Positions 50,365 through 59,260 of a DNA stretch of 60,285 nt are shown here, piece after piece; within the stretch, counting starts at the first letter, position 1; the number at the start of each line of letters is the position of its first letter. The stretch is from an uncultured Oscillospiraceae bacterium (GTDB taxonomy: Bacteria > Bacillota > Clostridia > Oscillospirales > Oscillospiraceae). Location of the stretch: the NCBI GenBank assembly GCA_947625045.1, contig CANQMW010000018.1, forward strand, positions 1 to 60,285, in the 5' to 3' direction. Made by a program: the position numbers and the translations under genes. The notes beneath the pieces were generated by a model. That model made no database searches and was not told where the DNA came from. It was given only the letters and a program-made list of their open reading frames with translations.

Positions 50365-52912
50365 CTGCCCAGCTCTGGCCGATCTTTGCGTCGGCGGTGA
50401 GGGGGACAGAGTACTGCACCGTGTGCTCCATCTCTTCCTTCAATATCGCCGCCGCCCGCTCCCCCAGGGCCGCCGGGCATTCCACGATGAGCTCGTCGTG
50501 TACCTGCAAGAGAAGCCGCGCCTCGGGCAGCTCCCGGGCGAGCCGGTCGTACACCCGTATCATGGCCAGCTTGATGATATCCGCTGCGGTGCCCTGGATG
50601 GGCATGTTCCGGGCCACCCGCTCGCCGAAGGAGCGGAGGTTGAAGTTGCTGGCGTGCAGCTCCGGGATGGGCCGCCGCCGGCCGAAGAGGGTGGCGACAT
50701 ACCCCATCTCCTTCGCCTGGGCGATGGTGCTCTCCATGTACTCCCGCACGCCGTGGTATTTTTCCAGATACGTATCGATATAGAGCTTGGCCTCCGGCTG
50801 GCTGACGCCGATGTCCTGGCTCAGGGAGAAGGCGGAGATGCCATAGACGATGCCGAAATTCACCGCCTTGGCCCGGCTCCGCAGTTCATGGGTGATTTCC
50901 TCCAGGGGCAGGCCGAAGACCTGGCTGGCCGTGACGGCGTGGATGTCCTCGCCGGACAAAAAGGCCTCCCGCATGGTCCCGTCCCCGGACATATGGGCCA
51001 GCAGCCGCAGCTCGATCTGGCTGTAGTCCGCGTCCACCAGCACGTTCCCCGGCCCGGCCACGAACATGCGCCGGATACCAGCGCCCAGCTTCCGCCGCAC
51101 GGGGATATTTTGAAGGTTGGGGTCCCGGGAGGACAGGCGCCCTGTGTCCGTCACGGTCATCTGGAAGGTGGTATGGATGCGCCCGTCGGGGCCGATGGCC
51201 TTTTGCAGGCCGTCGGTATAGGTGCTCTTGAGCTTGGTAAGCTCCCGGTACTCCAATATCTCCCCCACGATGGGGTGCTTGTCCCGCAGGCCCTCCAGCA
51301 CATCGGCGTTGGTGCTCCAGCCCCGGTGGTTCTTCTTCCCCGTGGGCAGGCCCAGCCGCTCGAACAGCACCTCGCCCAGCTGCTTGGGGGAGTTGATGTT
51401 GAACTGGCCCCCGGCCTGGGCCCATATATCCTCCTGCAGGGCGGTTATGCCCTCGGATAGCTCCTGGCCGAAGTCATAGAGGGCCTTCCGGTCCACCAAA
51501 AACCCCGCCCGCTCCATGTCCGCCAGCACGGCGCACAGGGGCAGCTCCACCTCATAATAGAGCTTTTCCATGCCCATCTCCCGGAGCTTGTCCGGCAGGA
51601 CCCTGTACAGCTCAAACACCGCCTCGGCCCCGTCCAGCTCCCGGCCCAGATACCGCCGGCTCAGCCGGGGCAGGCCGTAGTCCGGCGCGGTGGCCTCCAA
51701 AAGGTACCCGGCCAGGGCCGTGTCAAAGACGAAGCCGCCCGTATCCAGCCCCTCGGCCAGCAGCAGGGCCATCAGCTCCTTCACCTGGTGGGCGGCCTTT
51801 TTCACGCCGGGCGAGAAGAGCGAGCGCAGAAGCTCGTTATATTCCTCGCCCCCGTCGGACCAGGTGAGGTCGTATACCGCCTTCCCGTCGCAGAGGGATA
51901 CGCCGTCCAGGTCCTGGGCAGGCCCCACGGCCACGATCTCCGCCGCCTGCACCGCGGCCAGGGCCGCGGCCATGTCCCCCGTCACATGGGGCAGGGCGGG
52001 CGTCTCCTCCGCCGGGGCGTTCCCGTCCGGCGTGAGGCCCCAGCGCTCGATGAACCGGCCGAAGCCCAGCCGTTTGCACAGCGCATAGAGGGGCCCCGTG
52101 CTGTGCAGCTCCCATTCCGCGTCCGCCGGGGCGAACTGGATGGGCGCGTCCCGCCGGATGGTAGCGAGGGTGTATGAGAGGTACGCGCTGTCCTTCCCCG
52201 CGGCCAGCTTCGCCCGCTGGCCCGTCTTGATGGAGGCGTCGTCGATGTTTTCATACACCCCGTCCAGGGTGCCGAACCTGTGCAGCAGGTCCAATGCGGA
52301 CTTCTCGCCGATGCCGGGCACGCCGGGGATGTTGTCGGAGCTGTCGCCCATGAGGGCTTTCAGGTCCACCATGCCCGCGGGCTCCAGGCCGTACTCGGCC
52401 CGGAACAGGGCGGGGTCATATTCCACCGTCTCGGTCTGGCCCATGCGGGTCTTGATGTGGATGACGTGGGTGTCCTCGGTGATGAGCTGGAAGGAGTCCT
52501 TGTCGCCGGTGACCAGCCGGCAGGCCCAGCCGTCCTTTTCGCAGGCCGCCGCCATGGTGCCCAGCAGGTCGTCCGCCTCCCAGCCCGCCAGCTCATACCG
52601 GCGGATGCCCATGTCGTCCAGCAGCTCCTTCAAAAGGGGTATCTGCACCCGCAGGTCCTCGGGCATGGGCTTTCGCGTGGCCTTATAGGCGTCGGACATT
52701 GCATGGCGGAAGGTGGGGGCGTGCACGTCGAAGGTCACGGCCACGGCGTCGGGCTTTTCCTGCTCCAGCAGCCGCTGCAAAATGGCGATGAAGCCGTATA
52801 CCCCGTTGGTGGGGGTGCCGTCGGGGGCGTTCAGCATATGGATGCCGAAATAGGCCCGGTTGACGATGGAGTTGCCGTCCAGGATCATGATCTTTTTTGC
52901 CGTCTGGGCCAT
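50354..52912 (-). CDS. polA: DNA polymerase I
   Basis: The protein has 852 residues. The ATG at 52912 follows GGAGGG (MAQTAKKIMILDGNSIVN). The order is: 5'-3' exonuclease (1-290; GWEADDLLG, MGDSSDNIPGVPGIGEKSA), a 3'-5' exonuclease-like middle domain (about 305-460) without the DxE pair at its first motif, so probably without proofreading, and the polymerase domain. Polymerase motifs are DADYSQIELRLLAHMSGD (A), RSRAKAVNFGIVYGIS (B) and QVHDELIVE (C). It heads the downstream rimI/tsa/upp run and overlaps rimI by 11 bases. Confidence 0.96.
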   Translation of the reverse strand: MAQTAKKIMILDGNSIVNRAYFGIHMLNAPDGTPTNGVYGFIAILQRLLEQEKPDAVAVTFDVHAPTFRHAMSDAYKATRKPMPEDLRVQIPLLKELLDDMGIRRYELAGWEADDLLGTMAAACEKDGWACRLVTGDKDSFQLITEDTHVIHIKTRMGQTETVEYDPALFRAEYGLEPAGMVDLKALMGDSSDNIPGVPGIGEKSALDLLHRFGTLDGVYENIDDASIKTGQRAKLAAGKDSAYLSYTLATIRRDAPIQFAPADAEWELHSTGPLYALCKRLGFGRFIERWGLTPDGNAPAEETPALPHVTGDMAAALAAVQAAEIVAVGPAQDLDGVSLCDGKAVYDLTWSDGGEEYNELLRSLFSPGVKKAAHQVKELMALLLAEGLDTGGFVFDTALAGYLLEATAPDYGLPRLSRRYLGRELDGAEAVFELYRVLPDKLREMGMEKLYYEVELPLCAVLADMERAGFLVDRKALYDFGQELSEGITALQEDIWAQAGGQFNINSPKQLGEVLFERLGLPTGKKNHRGWSTNADVLEGLRDKHPIVGEILEYRELTKLKSTYTDGLQKAIGPDGRIHTTFQMTVTDTGRLSSRDPNLQNIPVRRKLGAGIRRMFVAGPGNVLVDADYSQIELRLLAHMSGDGTMREAFLSGEDIHAVTASQVFGLPLEEITHELRSRAKAVNFGIVYGISAFSLSQDIGVSQPEAKLYIDTYLEKYHGVREYMESTIAQAKEMGYVATLFGRRRPIPELHASNFNLRSFGERVARNMPIQGTAADIIKLAMIRVYDRLARELPEARLLLQVHDELIVECPAALGERAAAILKEEMEHTVQYSVPLTADAKIGQSWADAH

Positions 52913-52942
52913 GCCGCGCCCTCCTTTTCCCATATTGGTATG

Positions 52943-52951
52943 ATTGTACCA
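52943..52951 (-). promoter_or_regulatory. Extended -10 promoter of the polA run
   Basis: TGGTACAAT on the minus strand is a good extended -10, about 30 bases ahead of the polA start codon. No convincing -35 lies at 16-18 bases, only a T-rich stretch. Confidence 0.5.
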
Positions 52952-52986
52952 TGTTTCCGCCAAAAAAGAAACAATAAATAAGAAGA

Positions 52987-53010
52987 GGAGCAGAGCCGAA
53001 GCTCTGCTCC
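52987..53010 (-). terminator. Terminator after the second surface-protein gene
   Basis: A 10-bp stem GGAGCAGAGC/GCTCTGCTCC with a UUCG loop, followed by TCTTCTTATT in the minus direction. Confidence 0.85.
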
Positions 53011-53043
53011 CCGTTGAGAATTTGCTTTTTGCTCTGGGCTAAG

Positions 53044-56000
53044 TCACTTCACCCAAATGCTGCCGTTCCAGTTGCCCAGCTTCTCAGACCAGGTGCACTT
53101 GCCGGAGGAGCCGGACTTCGTCTCGAACCAGCACTCGCCGTAGTCGCCGCCGACCCACTGCCAGCCGGTCAGCATCTTGCCGACCTCGCCGTGGTCATTG
53201 TTGGGCTGCAGGAAGTACCAGCCATAGCCGCCGTGCAGGTCGTCGATGTACTGCATGCCGGTCAGCATCTTGCCGTCGGGTCCCACATAGTACCAGTTCT
53301 TATCCCACTGGCTGGCCCCGTCGATCTTGCCCACCCAGTAGTTCGCGACCACCTCGCCCTTCTTGAAGAAGTACCACTCGCCGGTGTCGTAGTCATAGCT
53401 CCAGCCGGTGCCGCCGTTGGTCTTGGGCGGGTCCACGGGGACCGTGGGCTTATCGCCGCCGGTGCCCGGCGTGGGAGAGGGGCTGGGAGAGGGAGAGGGA
53501 GACGGAGACGGGCTGGGGCTGGGAGAGGGAGACGGGGACGGGCTGGGACTGGGCCTGCTCGTGCCGCCGCCGATGTCTACGCCGCCGGTGTACTTCTCCG
53601 TGACATTGAGCGTGATCACGTTCGCGCCGTCGTCCGGTGTGACATAATAGTAGTCAAAATACCCATTGCTCTCGACATATTCGCACCGGCCGTTGGTCAC
53701 GGAAAGCACTGCCTCCGTGGAAACATACACCCGCAGCGGGAAGTTCTCCCGGAATAAGAACGAGCCGCCTCCCCAGTCAACAATATAATTATCGTCGTTA
53801 TTGACCCTGATCTCAACGATGTCGGCCGCCGGGGCCTCCGTGTCCTTTTCAATGGTATACACCGCGCCATTGACGGCAGTCAATGTATAGTAGTGGTAAG
53901 GCTCCGGCTCCTCCGTATAATAGTCGACATCCTGGCCCTCAGCCGGGACCACTTTGCCTTCATACTTCAAAACATACTGCCATCTCAGATCAACGTACAT
54001 ACTGGCGCCGGCCGGGACCTTGTTTTCGCTGGGGATCAGATTGCCGGAGATGGCGTCCTGCCCGCTCACGTAGCGGTAGCTGCCTCCAAACCAGCCCTTG
54101 TCGTCGCCCTGGAACTTGACCGTGGCCTCATCAAGCTTCTTGGCCCTGACCGTGATCTCCTCCTTCTCGCCAGGCAGAGAAAGATAAAGACGTTTTGTCC
54201 CATCTTCATCCACCATGCAGTTGAAGACCCCGGCATTTCTATCAATAATGATATAATAGCCCGTGTCGAGCTCGCAGGTCAGCAGGCTTATTGTGCTCAG
54301 ACTGTCCTCGTCCCAGATCCACTCCAGATGATAATCACGCAGCTTATAGGTGCCAGCCGTTTCGGGCTCTATCTTGGTACCGTTCCATGCCAGCTCTGTG
54401 ATGGCGCCCGCCGGGTCCACATTCACCGTAATAGTAGGATTCTCCTCTACGGTGAGCGTCAGCACATACGTGTCGTCCTCGAGATACTCCTCCCATTTAT
54501 CCAGCTGGATCGTATAGATCCTCTTGACGTCCTTCGGATCCTCGACCTCATTGAAGTTATATCTCTTCCTGGAAATGACGCCATCCGGCATTTTCAGGAT
54601 ATAGTCCTTATCTACCACTACGGTGAGCCCATCCCCGGGGTAAGCGGAAAAGACGTCACCGCCCTTGACCGGCGAGCCGTAGAGGGTCATCTTTTGGACC
54701 TGCGCCGTGTAGTCGCCTTTGAGCACGACCTGGTACTGCACCTTCTCCTCGGCGGTGAGCGTGATGACCACGCCGTCGGCCTCGGCGGGATCGCCGTTGA
54801 ACACGTAAGCATAGCTGTCCAGCTCTGTCCTGTTCATGTACGCTCCCCAGACGCTGTACGTGAACTGGAGCCAGACGTCCTCAAAGGCCTTGCCGGACTG
54901 CAGCGTAAACGTTACGATCTGCCCCTCGGAAATGGACAGCGGCGTGTCCTTCGAGGGGTCCTCCAGCACGGTCACGCCGTCCAGGGCGACGCTCTTGATA
55001 AGCTCGCTGCCCTCGCCGAACTGCAGCGTGGCCCGCAGGGGCAGATCCGCCTGGATGTCCACGGCAATATTCTCGGTCCCCTCACCCACATAGCTTACGA
55101 GGTACTCATTGGGAGTCCCGGTGGGGTCGACATAATAGTTGTCGCTGCTGCGGAGTGTATAGCCGTTGTATACTGTCACGTAGAAGGGAGTGTACAGATC
55201 GGGCGCGTACAGGGCCGCGCCATAGGTATACTCGAACCTTTGCCGGTCGCCGTATTCCTTTTCGACCTTTTCGACGCCGCCGCCCCAGGTCAGGGTGCCT
55301 ATCTTCGGGACGCCTTCCACAGCGGTGACCGTTACCGATGTCGCGCCTTTATCGGGTATGATGCGCCAGCAGACGCAGCGATTGTTTCCATCGACACCAT
55401 TGTAAACAGCTATGTCCCTGCCGTATATATCTTTTGAGAGCGTGGCGTTCTCAAGCTTCAGGCTATATCCTTCCCGAACATAGATGTCCACGGGCTGGTC
55501 CGGCAAAAACGCCTCGTTTGTGTTAATGAAATACTCCGGATTGGTGTATTTGACCTTTACGGGCTGGATCTCTGTTGCGCTCTTTACGTAGACGGTGACC
55601 ACCGTCGCGCCGGACTCAGGTGCAAACACATAGCCGCGGAAGACTTTGTCGCCGTTAGTTCCCATATGCCGGTAATTCTCTATTTCCTCTGCGCCCTCCA
55701 CGTGGTCGAGCGCATACCCGGAGTAGAGCCTGATCGGGAACGTGAACTTTCCGTCTGAATCCTCAGAACCATTCCATATATTACCCACTAGGACCTCAGT
55801 ATCGGGGTCTATCTTATATATGGCTTTCTCGGCGGGGAGCAGCTTGAACTTGACGGTGGTGCCCACTACCGTTTTCTCTGTTCCCCAGTTCTCATTTTTG
55901 CCGCTGTCGCCGCCCTCTTCGCCGCTCGAGATCGGCACAGGCACCTCCGCCGCCGCGGGCGCGGGTTCCTCGGCCACGGCCTCCACGGGCGCTTCCGGCT

Positions 56001-56103
56001 CTTCCAGGCCCGCCGGGGCGTCAGGCGCCGCCGCAAACGCGGGGATCGCCAGACCCAGCGTCATCACGAACGCCAGGAACAGGCTCAACGCACGCTTTTT
56101 CAT
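53044..56103 (-). CDS. Large secreted surface protein with Ser-Pro spacer and C-terminal wall-binding-like repeats
   Basis: The protein has 1,019 residues. The ATG at 56103 follows GGGAGGAAAGC. The signal peptide is MKKRALSLFLAFVMTLGLAIPAFA. An Ala/Glu/Pro linker (about 25-60) precedes about 780 residues of beta-rich sequence that I cannot assign, with recurring VTVTA/ITLTAEEK-type strands. Next comes a run of about 17 Ser-Pro pairs (near 860-895). The last 115 residues are aromatic Trp/Tyr/Gly repeats (NWYYVGPDGKMLTGMQYID, GYGWYFLQ, GKMLTGWQWVGGDYGECWFE) resembling choline/glucan-type cell-wall-binding repeats. There is no LPxTG motif. Its promoter has the same G-tract design as the gene at 6104. 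Confidence 0.88.
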   Translation of the reverse strand: MKKRALSLFLAFVMTLGLAIPAFAAAPDAPAGLEEPEAPVEAVAEEPAPAAAEVPVPISSGEEGGDSGKNENWGTEKTVVGTTVKFKLLPAEKAIYKIDPDTEVLVGNIWNGSEDSDGKFTFPIRLYSGYALDHVEGAEEIENYRHMGTNGDKVFRGYVFAPESGATVVTVYVKSATEIQPVKVKYTNPEYFINTNEAFLPDQPVDIYVREGYSLKLENATLSKDIYGRDIAVYNGVDGNNRCVCWRIIPDKGATSVTVTAVEGVPKIGTLTWGGGVEKVEKEYGDRQRFEYTYGAALYAPDLYTPFYVTVYNGYTLRSSDNYYVDPTGTPNEYLVSYVGEGTENIAVDIQADLPLRATLQFGEGSELIKSVALDGVTVLEDPSKDTPLSISEGQIVTFTLQSGKAFEDVWLQFTYSVWGAYMNRTELDSYAYVFNGDPAEADGVVITLTAEEKVQYQVVLKGDYTAQVQKMTLYGSPVKGGDVFSAYPGDGLTVVVDKDYILKMPDGVISRKRYNFNEVEDPKDVKRIYTIQLDKWEEYLEDDTYVLTLTVEENPTITVNVDPAGAITELAWNGTKIEPETAGTYKLRDYHLEWIWDEDSLSTISLLTCELDTGYYIIIDRNAGVFNCMVDEDGTKRLYLSLPGEKEEITVRAKKLDEATVKFQGDDKGWFGGSYRYVSGQDAISGNLIPSENKVPAGASMYVDLRWQYVLKYEGKVVPAEGQDVDYYTEEPEPYHYYTLTAVNGAVYTIEKDTEAPAADIVEIRVNNDDNYIVDWGGGSFLFRENFPLRVYVSTEAVLSVTNGRCEYVESNGYFDYYYVTPDDGANVITLNVTEKYTGGVDIGGGTSRPSPSPSPSPSPSPSPSPSPSPSPSPSPTPGTGGDKPTVPVDPPKTNGGTGWSYDYDTGEWYFFKKGEVVANYWVGKIDGASQWDKNWYYVGPDGKMLTGMQYIDDLHGGYGWYFLQPNNDHGEVGKMLTGWQWVGGDYGECWFETKSGSSGKCTWSEKLGNWNGSIWVK
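53466..53568 (-). repeat. Hexanucleotide-type repeats encoding the Ser-Pro spacer
   Basis: Imperfect 6-base units (CCCAGC, CCGTCT, CCCTCT and similar) encode about 17 Ser-Pro pairs between the beta-rich body and the wall-binding repeats. Being in-frame, changes in copy number would change stalk length only. Confidence 0.8.
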
Positions 56104-56164
56104 ATGCTTTCCTCCCGTTGTTCAAAAAATAATTGGATGCAAAATACCAGAATATAGCATCATC

Positions 56165-56194
56165 ATTGTAACACCCCCCCCCCAGCGATTTCAA
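56165..56194 (-). promoter_or_regulatory. Promoter with 10-G homopolymer in the spacer, driving the second surface protein
   Basis: On the minus strand, TTGAAA (56194-56189), an 18-base spacer (56188-56171) with ten consecutive G, then TACAAT (56170-56165). The leader is about 55 bases. The -35, the TCGC after it, the G tract and the AATGAT after the -10 are shared with the promoter at 6179-6208. Confidence 0.75.
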
Positions 56195-56211
56195 CACTTT
56201 TTTGTGTTGAA
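56190..56211. promoter_or_regulatory. Inverted repeat overlapping the -35
   Basis: Perfect 8-bp arms TTCAACAC/GTGTTGAA with a T6 loop cover five of the six -35 bases and extend upstream. It may be a regulator site. It is absent from the sister promoter, which instead has direct repeats. Confidence 0.45.
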
Positions 56212-56235
56212 GGGATATTTTTTGAAAACGGACAT

Positions 56236-56266
56236 AAAAACGCCTCCCCTCGCGCAGGGAAGGCGT
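56236..56266 (-). terminator. Terminator after copA
   Basis: An 11-bp stem ACGCCTTCCCT/AGGGGAGGCGT (one mismatch) with a GCGCG loop, followed by TTTTT in the minus direction. Confidence 0.8.
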
Positions 56267-56331
56267 ATTCATTTTCGCATATTCTGAAATATTCTGTGAT
56301 ATCCGCTGATATTCGTACACATACGATGAAT

Positions 56332-56362
56332 ATGCGCACGCGATATGAGCCCGCGTGCGCAT
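56332..56362. other. Strong hairpin of unknown role between copA and its terminator
   Basis: Perfect 11-bp arms ATGCGCACGCG/CGCGTGCGCAT with a 9-base loop lie in a gene-free 300-bp gap (56104-56403). The DNA beside it has several degenerate gatattc/atattct repeats (56268-56320). No T run follows. Confidence 0.55.
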
Positions 56363-56403
56363 GTGTCCGGCATTATACGTCTTTATTCACCGATATTCGC
56401 ATA

Positions 56404-56613
56404 TCACGCGATCGCCGTGACCTTGTAGTCCTGGTCCTCCACGGCCTTCTTCAGGGTCTCGTCGGCCACGGCGGCGCTCAGGGTCACCACAGCGGTGCCC
56501 GCCTCATGGCTCACCTTCGCCTCCTGCACGCCGGACACGGCCTCCAGGGCCTTCTTCACCCGGGCCTCGCAGTGGGCGCACATCATGCCCTCGATATTCA
56601 TGGTCTTTTCCAT
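56404..56613 (-). CDS. Possible internal in-frame start yielding free CopZ copper chaperone
   Basis: The 69 residues run from the ATG at 56613 inside copA, with the same stop codon. AAGGAG lies 9 bases upstream of that ATG, spacing as good as a normal gene start. The product MEKTMNIEGMMCAHCEARVKKAL... is a complete HMA chaperone of CopZ size with the CxxC copper site. Both a fused and a free form could be made from one mRNA. Confidence 0.5.
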   Translation of the reverse strand: MEKTMNIEGMMCAHCEARVKKALEAVSGVQEAKVSHEAGTAVVTLSAAVADETLKKAVEDQDYKVTAIA

Positions 56614-58923
56614 CGTTTTCGTCTCCTTTTGATTTTTGTTGTTTTTATGCTTCCTGCGCCGGTCATGCCGGGCGTCGTGCATATGAAAGAAATTGAGTCT
56701 CAGCGCGTTGGTCACCACGCAGAAGCTGGACAGGCTCATAGCCGCCGCGCCGAACATGGGGTCCATCTGCCAGCCAAAGAGGGGGATGAACAGCCCCGTG
56801 GCCAGGGGGATGCCGAGACTGTTGTAGATGAACGCCCAGAAGAGGTTCTCATGGATGTTCCGCAGGGTCGCCCGGCTCAGGCGGATGGCCGCCGGCACGT
56901 CCGCGAGGCTGCTCTTCATCAGCACCACGTCCGCCGCGTCGATGGCCACATCCGTGCCCGCGCCGATGGCCACGCCGGTGTCCGCGCTGGTCAGCGCCGG
57001 GGCGTCATTCACGCCGTCGCCCACCATGATGACCTTGCCCTCGCGCTTGAGCCGCTGGATGACGGCCTGCTTGCCGTCGGGCAGCACCCCGGCCACCACC
57101 TCGTCCACCCCGGCCTGGGCCCCGATGGCCCGGGCGGTTCTCTCGTTGTCGCCGGTGAGCATGACCACCCGCACGCCCATGTTCCGCAGCTCCTTCACCG
57201 CCCGGGGGCTGTCGGGCTTGATGACGTCCGCCACGGCGATGACGCCCAGAAGCTCCCCGTCCCGGGCGAAGAAGAGGGGCGTCTTCCCCTCCCCCGCCAG
57301 GGCGTCGGCCCGCGCCTGCATATCCGCCGGGACCGTGACCTTCCCGCCGATGAACGCGCCGCTGCCGCCCAGCAGCGCGCGGCCCTCCGCCGTCCCGGCC
57401 AGGCCGTTGCCCGGCAGGGCCTGGAAGCCGGCGGCCTCGATGGGTTCGAGTCCCATACTTTCCGCCCGCTCGTTCACCGCCCGGGCCAGGGGGTGCTCGC
57501 TCTTGCGCTCCAGCGCCCAGGCCAGGCCCATGAGCTCCGCCTCGGAAACGCCTTCGCCCGGGAGGATGTCCGTCACCTGGGGCCGCCCTTCTGTGATGGT
57601 CCCGGTCTTATCCAGGACCACGATGTCCGTCCGGCCGGTGGCCTCCAGGGAGGCGGCGGTCTTGAAGAGCACGCCGTTTTTCGCGCCCACGCCGCTGCCC
57701 ACCATCACCGCCACGGGGGTGGCGAGACCCAAGGCGCAGGGGCAGCTTATGACCAGCACGGATATGCCCCTTGCCAGGGCGAAGCCTGGCGCCCGCCCGG
57801 CGATGAGCCAGGCCGCGATGGTCACCAGGGCGATGGCGATGACCGTGGGCACGAATATGCCCGACACCTTGTCGGCCACCTTCGCGATGGGGGCCTTTGT
57901 GGCGGCGGCGTCGCTGACCATGCGGATGATCTGGGAAAGCGTCGTATCCTGCCCCACCCGCGTGGCCCGGCAGCGGAGGAACCCGGACTGGTTCATGGTG
58001 CCGGAGGACACATTGGCGCCCGGCTCCTTGTCCACGGGCACGCTCTCGCCGGTGAGGGTGGACTCGTCCACGGCGCTCATGCCCTCCAGCACCACCCCAT
58101 CCACGGGGATGTTCTCCCCCGGCCGCACCGTGAACTCGTCCCCGGCGGCCACCTGCTCCACGGGCAGCTGTACCTCCCTGCCGTCCCGCAGGACGGTGGC
58201 GGTCTTGGGCGCCAGCTTCATGAGCCCCTTGAGGGCGTCGGTGGTCCGGCCTTTCGACCGGGCCTCCAGGGTCTTGCCCACGGTGATGAGCGTGAGGATG
58301 GTTGCGGCGCTCTCGAAGTAGAACTCGTCCATGTAGCCCATGGCCGCCTCCGCCCCGCCGGTCATCATGGCAGAGCTTGCCGCGAACAGGGCCCACAGGC
58401 TGTAGCCAAAGGCCGCCGCGGCCCCCAGGGCCACCAGGGAGTCCATGTTGGGCGCCCGGTGCCACAGGGCCCTGAAGCCGGAGACGAAGAAGCGGTTGTT
58501 GATGACCATCACCAGCGCCGTCAGCACCAGCTCATAGAGCCCGATGGAGACCATGTTCCCCCGCAGGAATCCCGGCAGGGGCCAGTCCCAGAGCATGTGC
58601 CCCATGGACACGTACATCAGGGGCAGCAGTATGCACACGCTTATGATGAGCCGCCGCAGGAGCTTCGGCGTCTCGGTATCCTTCAGTTCATCCTCATTGG
58701 CCGCGGGAGCCTGGGCGGCGGCCGCGCCCTTCAGGGACGCGCCGTAGCCCGCGTCCACCACCGCGGCGATGATATCCGCGGGGGCGGCGGTGCCCTCCAC
58801 GCCCATGGAGTTGGTCAGCAGGCTCACCGCGCAGGCGGTGACGCCGGGGACCTTGCTCACCGCCTTCTCCACCCGGGCGGAGCAGGCCGCGCAGCTCATG
58901 CCGGTGACGTTATACTGTTCCAT
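56404..58923 (-). CDS. copA: Copper-exporting P-type ATPase with fused C-terminal CopZ-like domain
   Basis: The protein has 839 residues. Residues 1-65 are a heavy-metal-associated domain (GMSCAACSA). Eight membrane helices surround the ion-site CPC (VISCPCALGLATP, about 375). The actuator TGES (about 265), the phosphorylation motif DKTGTIT (about 425) and MVGDGVNDAPAL (about 628) are all present. After the last helix and a His/Lys/Asn-rich linker (HMHDARHDRRRKHKNNKNQ), a second metal-binding domain (MEKTMNIEGMMCAHCEARVKKAL) forms the last 69 residues. That domain has its own ATG with a ribosome binding site. It overlaps nothing; csoR is 13 bases upstream in the operon. Confidence 0.95.
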   Translation of the reverse strand: MEQYNVTGMSCAACSARVEKAVSKVPGVTACAVSLLTNSMGVEGTAAPADIIAAVVDAGYGASLKGAAAAQAPAANEDELKDTETPKLLRRLIISVCILLPLMYVSMGHMLWDWPLPGFLRGNMVSIGLYELVLTALVMVINNRFFVSGFRALWHRAPNMDSLVALGAAAAFGYSLWALFAASSAMMTGGAEAAMGYMDEFYFESAATILTLITVGKTLEARSKGRTTDALKGLMKLAPKTATVLRDGREVQLPVEQVAAGDEFTVRPGENIPVDGVVLEGMSAVDESTLTGESVPVDKEPGANVSSGTMNQSGFLRCRATRVGQDTTLSQIIRMVSDAAATKAPIAKVADKVSGIFVPTVIAIALVTIAAWLIAGRAPGFALARGISVLVISCPCALGLATPVAVMVGSGVGAKNGVLFKTAASLEATGRTDIVVLDKTGTITEGRPQVTDILPGEGVSEAELMGLAWALERKSEHPLARAVNERAESMGLEPIEAAGFQALPGNGLAGTAEGRALLGGSGAFIGGKVTVPADMQARADALAGEGKTPLFFARDGELLGVIAVADVIKPDSPRAVKELRNMGVRVVMLTGDNERTARAIGAQAGVDEVVAGVLPDGKQAVIQRLKREGKVIMVGDGVNDAPALTSADTGVAIGAGTDVAIDAADVVLMKSSLADVPAAIRLSRATLRNIHENLFWAFIYNSLGIPLATGLFIPLFGWQMDPMFGAAAMSLSSFCVVTNALRLNFFHMHDARHDRRRKHKNNKNQKETKTMEKTMNIEGMMCAHCEARVKKALEAVSGVQEAKVSHEAGTAVVTLSAAVADETLKKAVEDQDYKVTAIA

Positions 58924-58936
58924 GCGATGCGCCTCC

Positions 58937-59239
58937 TTATTTGATGAGCTTTTTCAGCACGTCGGCCAGCTCCTCGGCGGCCTCGTCCTTCCCGGCCCGG
59001 ATGTCCCGGACCACGCAGCCCTTGATGTGGCTTTCCAGCAGCGCCCGTTCAAAGGCGCTCACCGCCGCGCTCACCGCCGCCGACTGCACCAGCACGTCGG
59101 CGCAGTAGGCGTCCTTCTCTATCATGCCCCGGAGGCCGCGGATCTGGCCCTCGATGCGGTTTAAGCGGTGGATGAGCTTTGTCCGCTCCTCCTCCGTCCG
59201 TTCGGTGGTCTTCCCGCCGCAGCAGCACGTTTTCTCCAT
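58937..59239 (-). CDS. csoR: CsoR-family copper-sensing repressor
   Basis: The protein has 100 residues. The ATG at 59239 follows AAGGAGG; a longer frame would run through the operator. It is an all-helical tetrameric repressor that releases DNA on Cu(I) binding. The copper ligands Cys46, His71 and Cys75 are all present (YCADVL, ESHIKGCVV). The N-terminal MEKTCCCGGK is cysteine-rich and unlike most family members. It represses its own copA operon through the site at 59261. Confidence 0.95.
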   Translation of the reverse strand: MEKTCCCGGKTTERTEEERTKLIHRLNRIEGQIRGLRGMIEKDAYCADVLVQSAAVSAAVSAFERALLESHIKGCVVRDIRAGKDEAAEELADVLKKLIK

Positions 59240-59260
59240 CCCGGCGCCTCCTTGTCCAGT

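Noticed and set aside
56296-58944. An 882-codon open frame antisense to copA
   Set aside because: It lies exactly opposite a protein with all P-type ATPase motifs; its His/Gly/Arg/Ala-rich composition is what reversed GC-rich codons give, and it has no plausible ribosome binding site.
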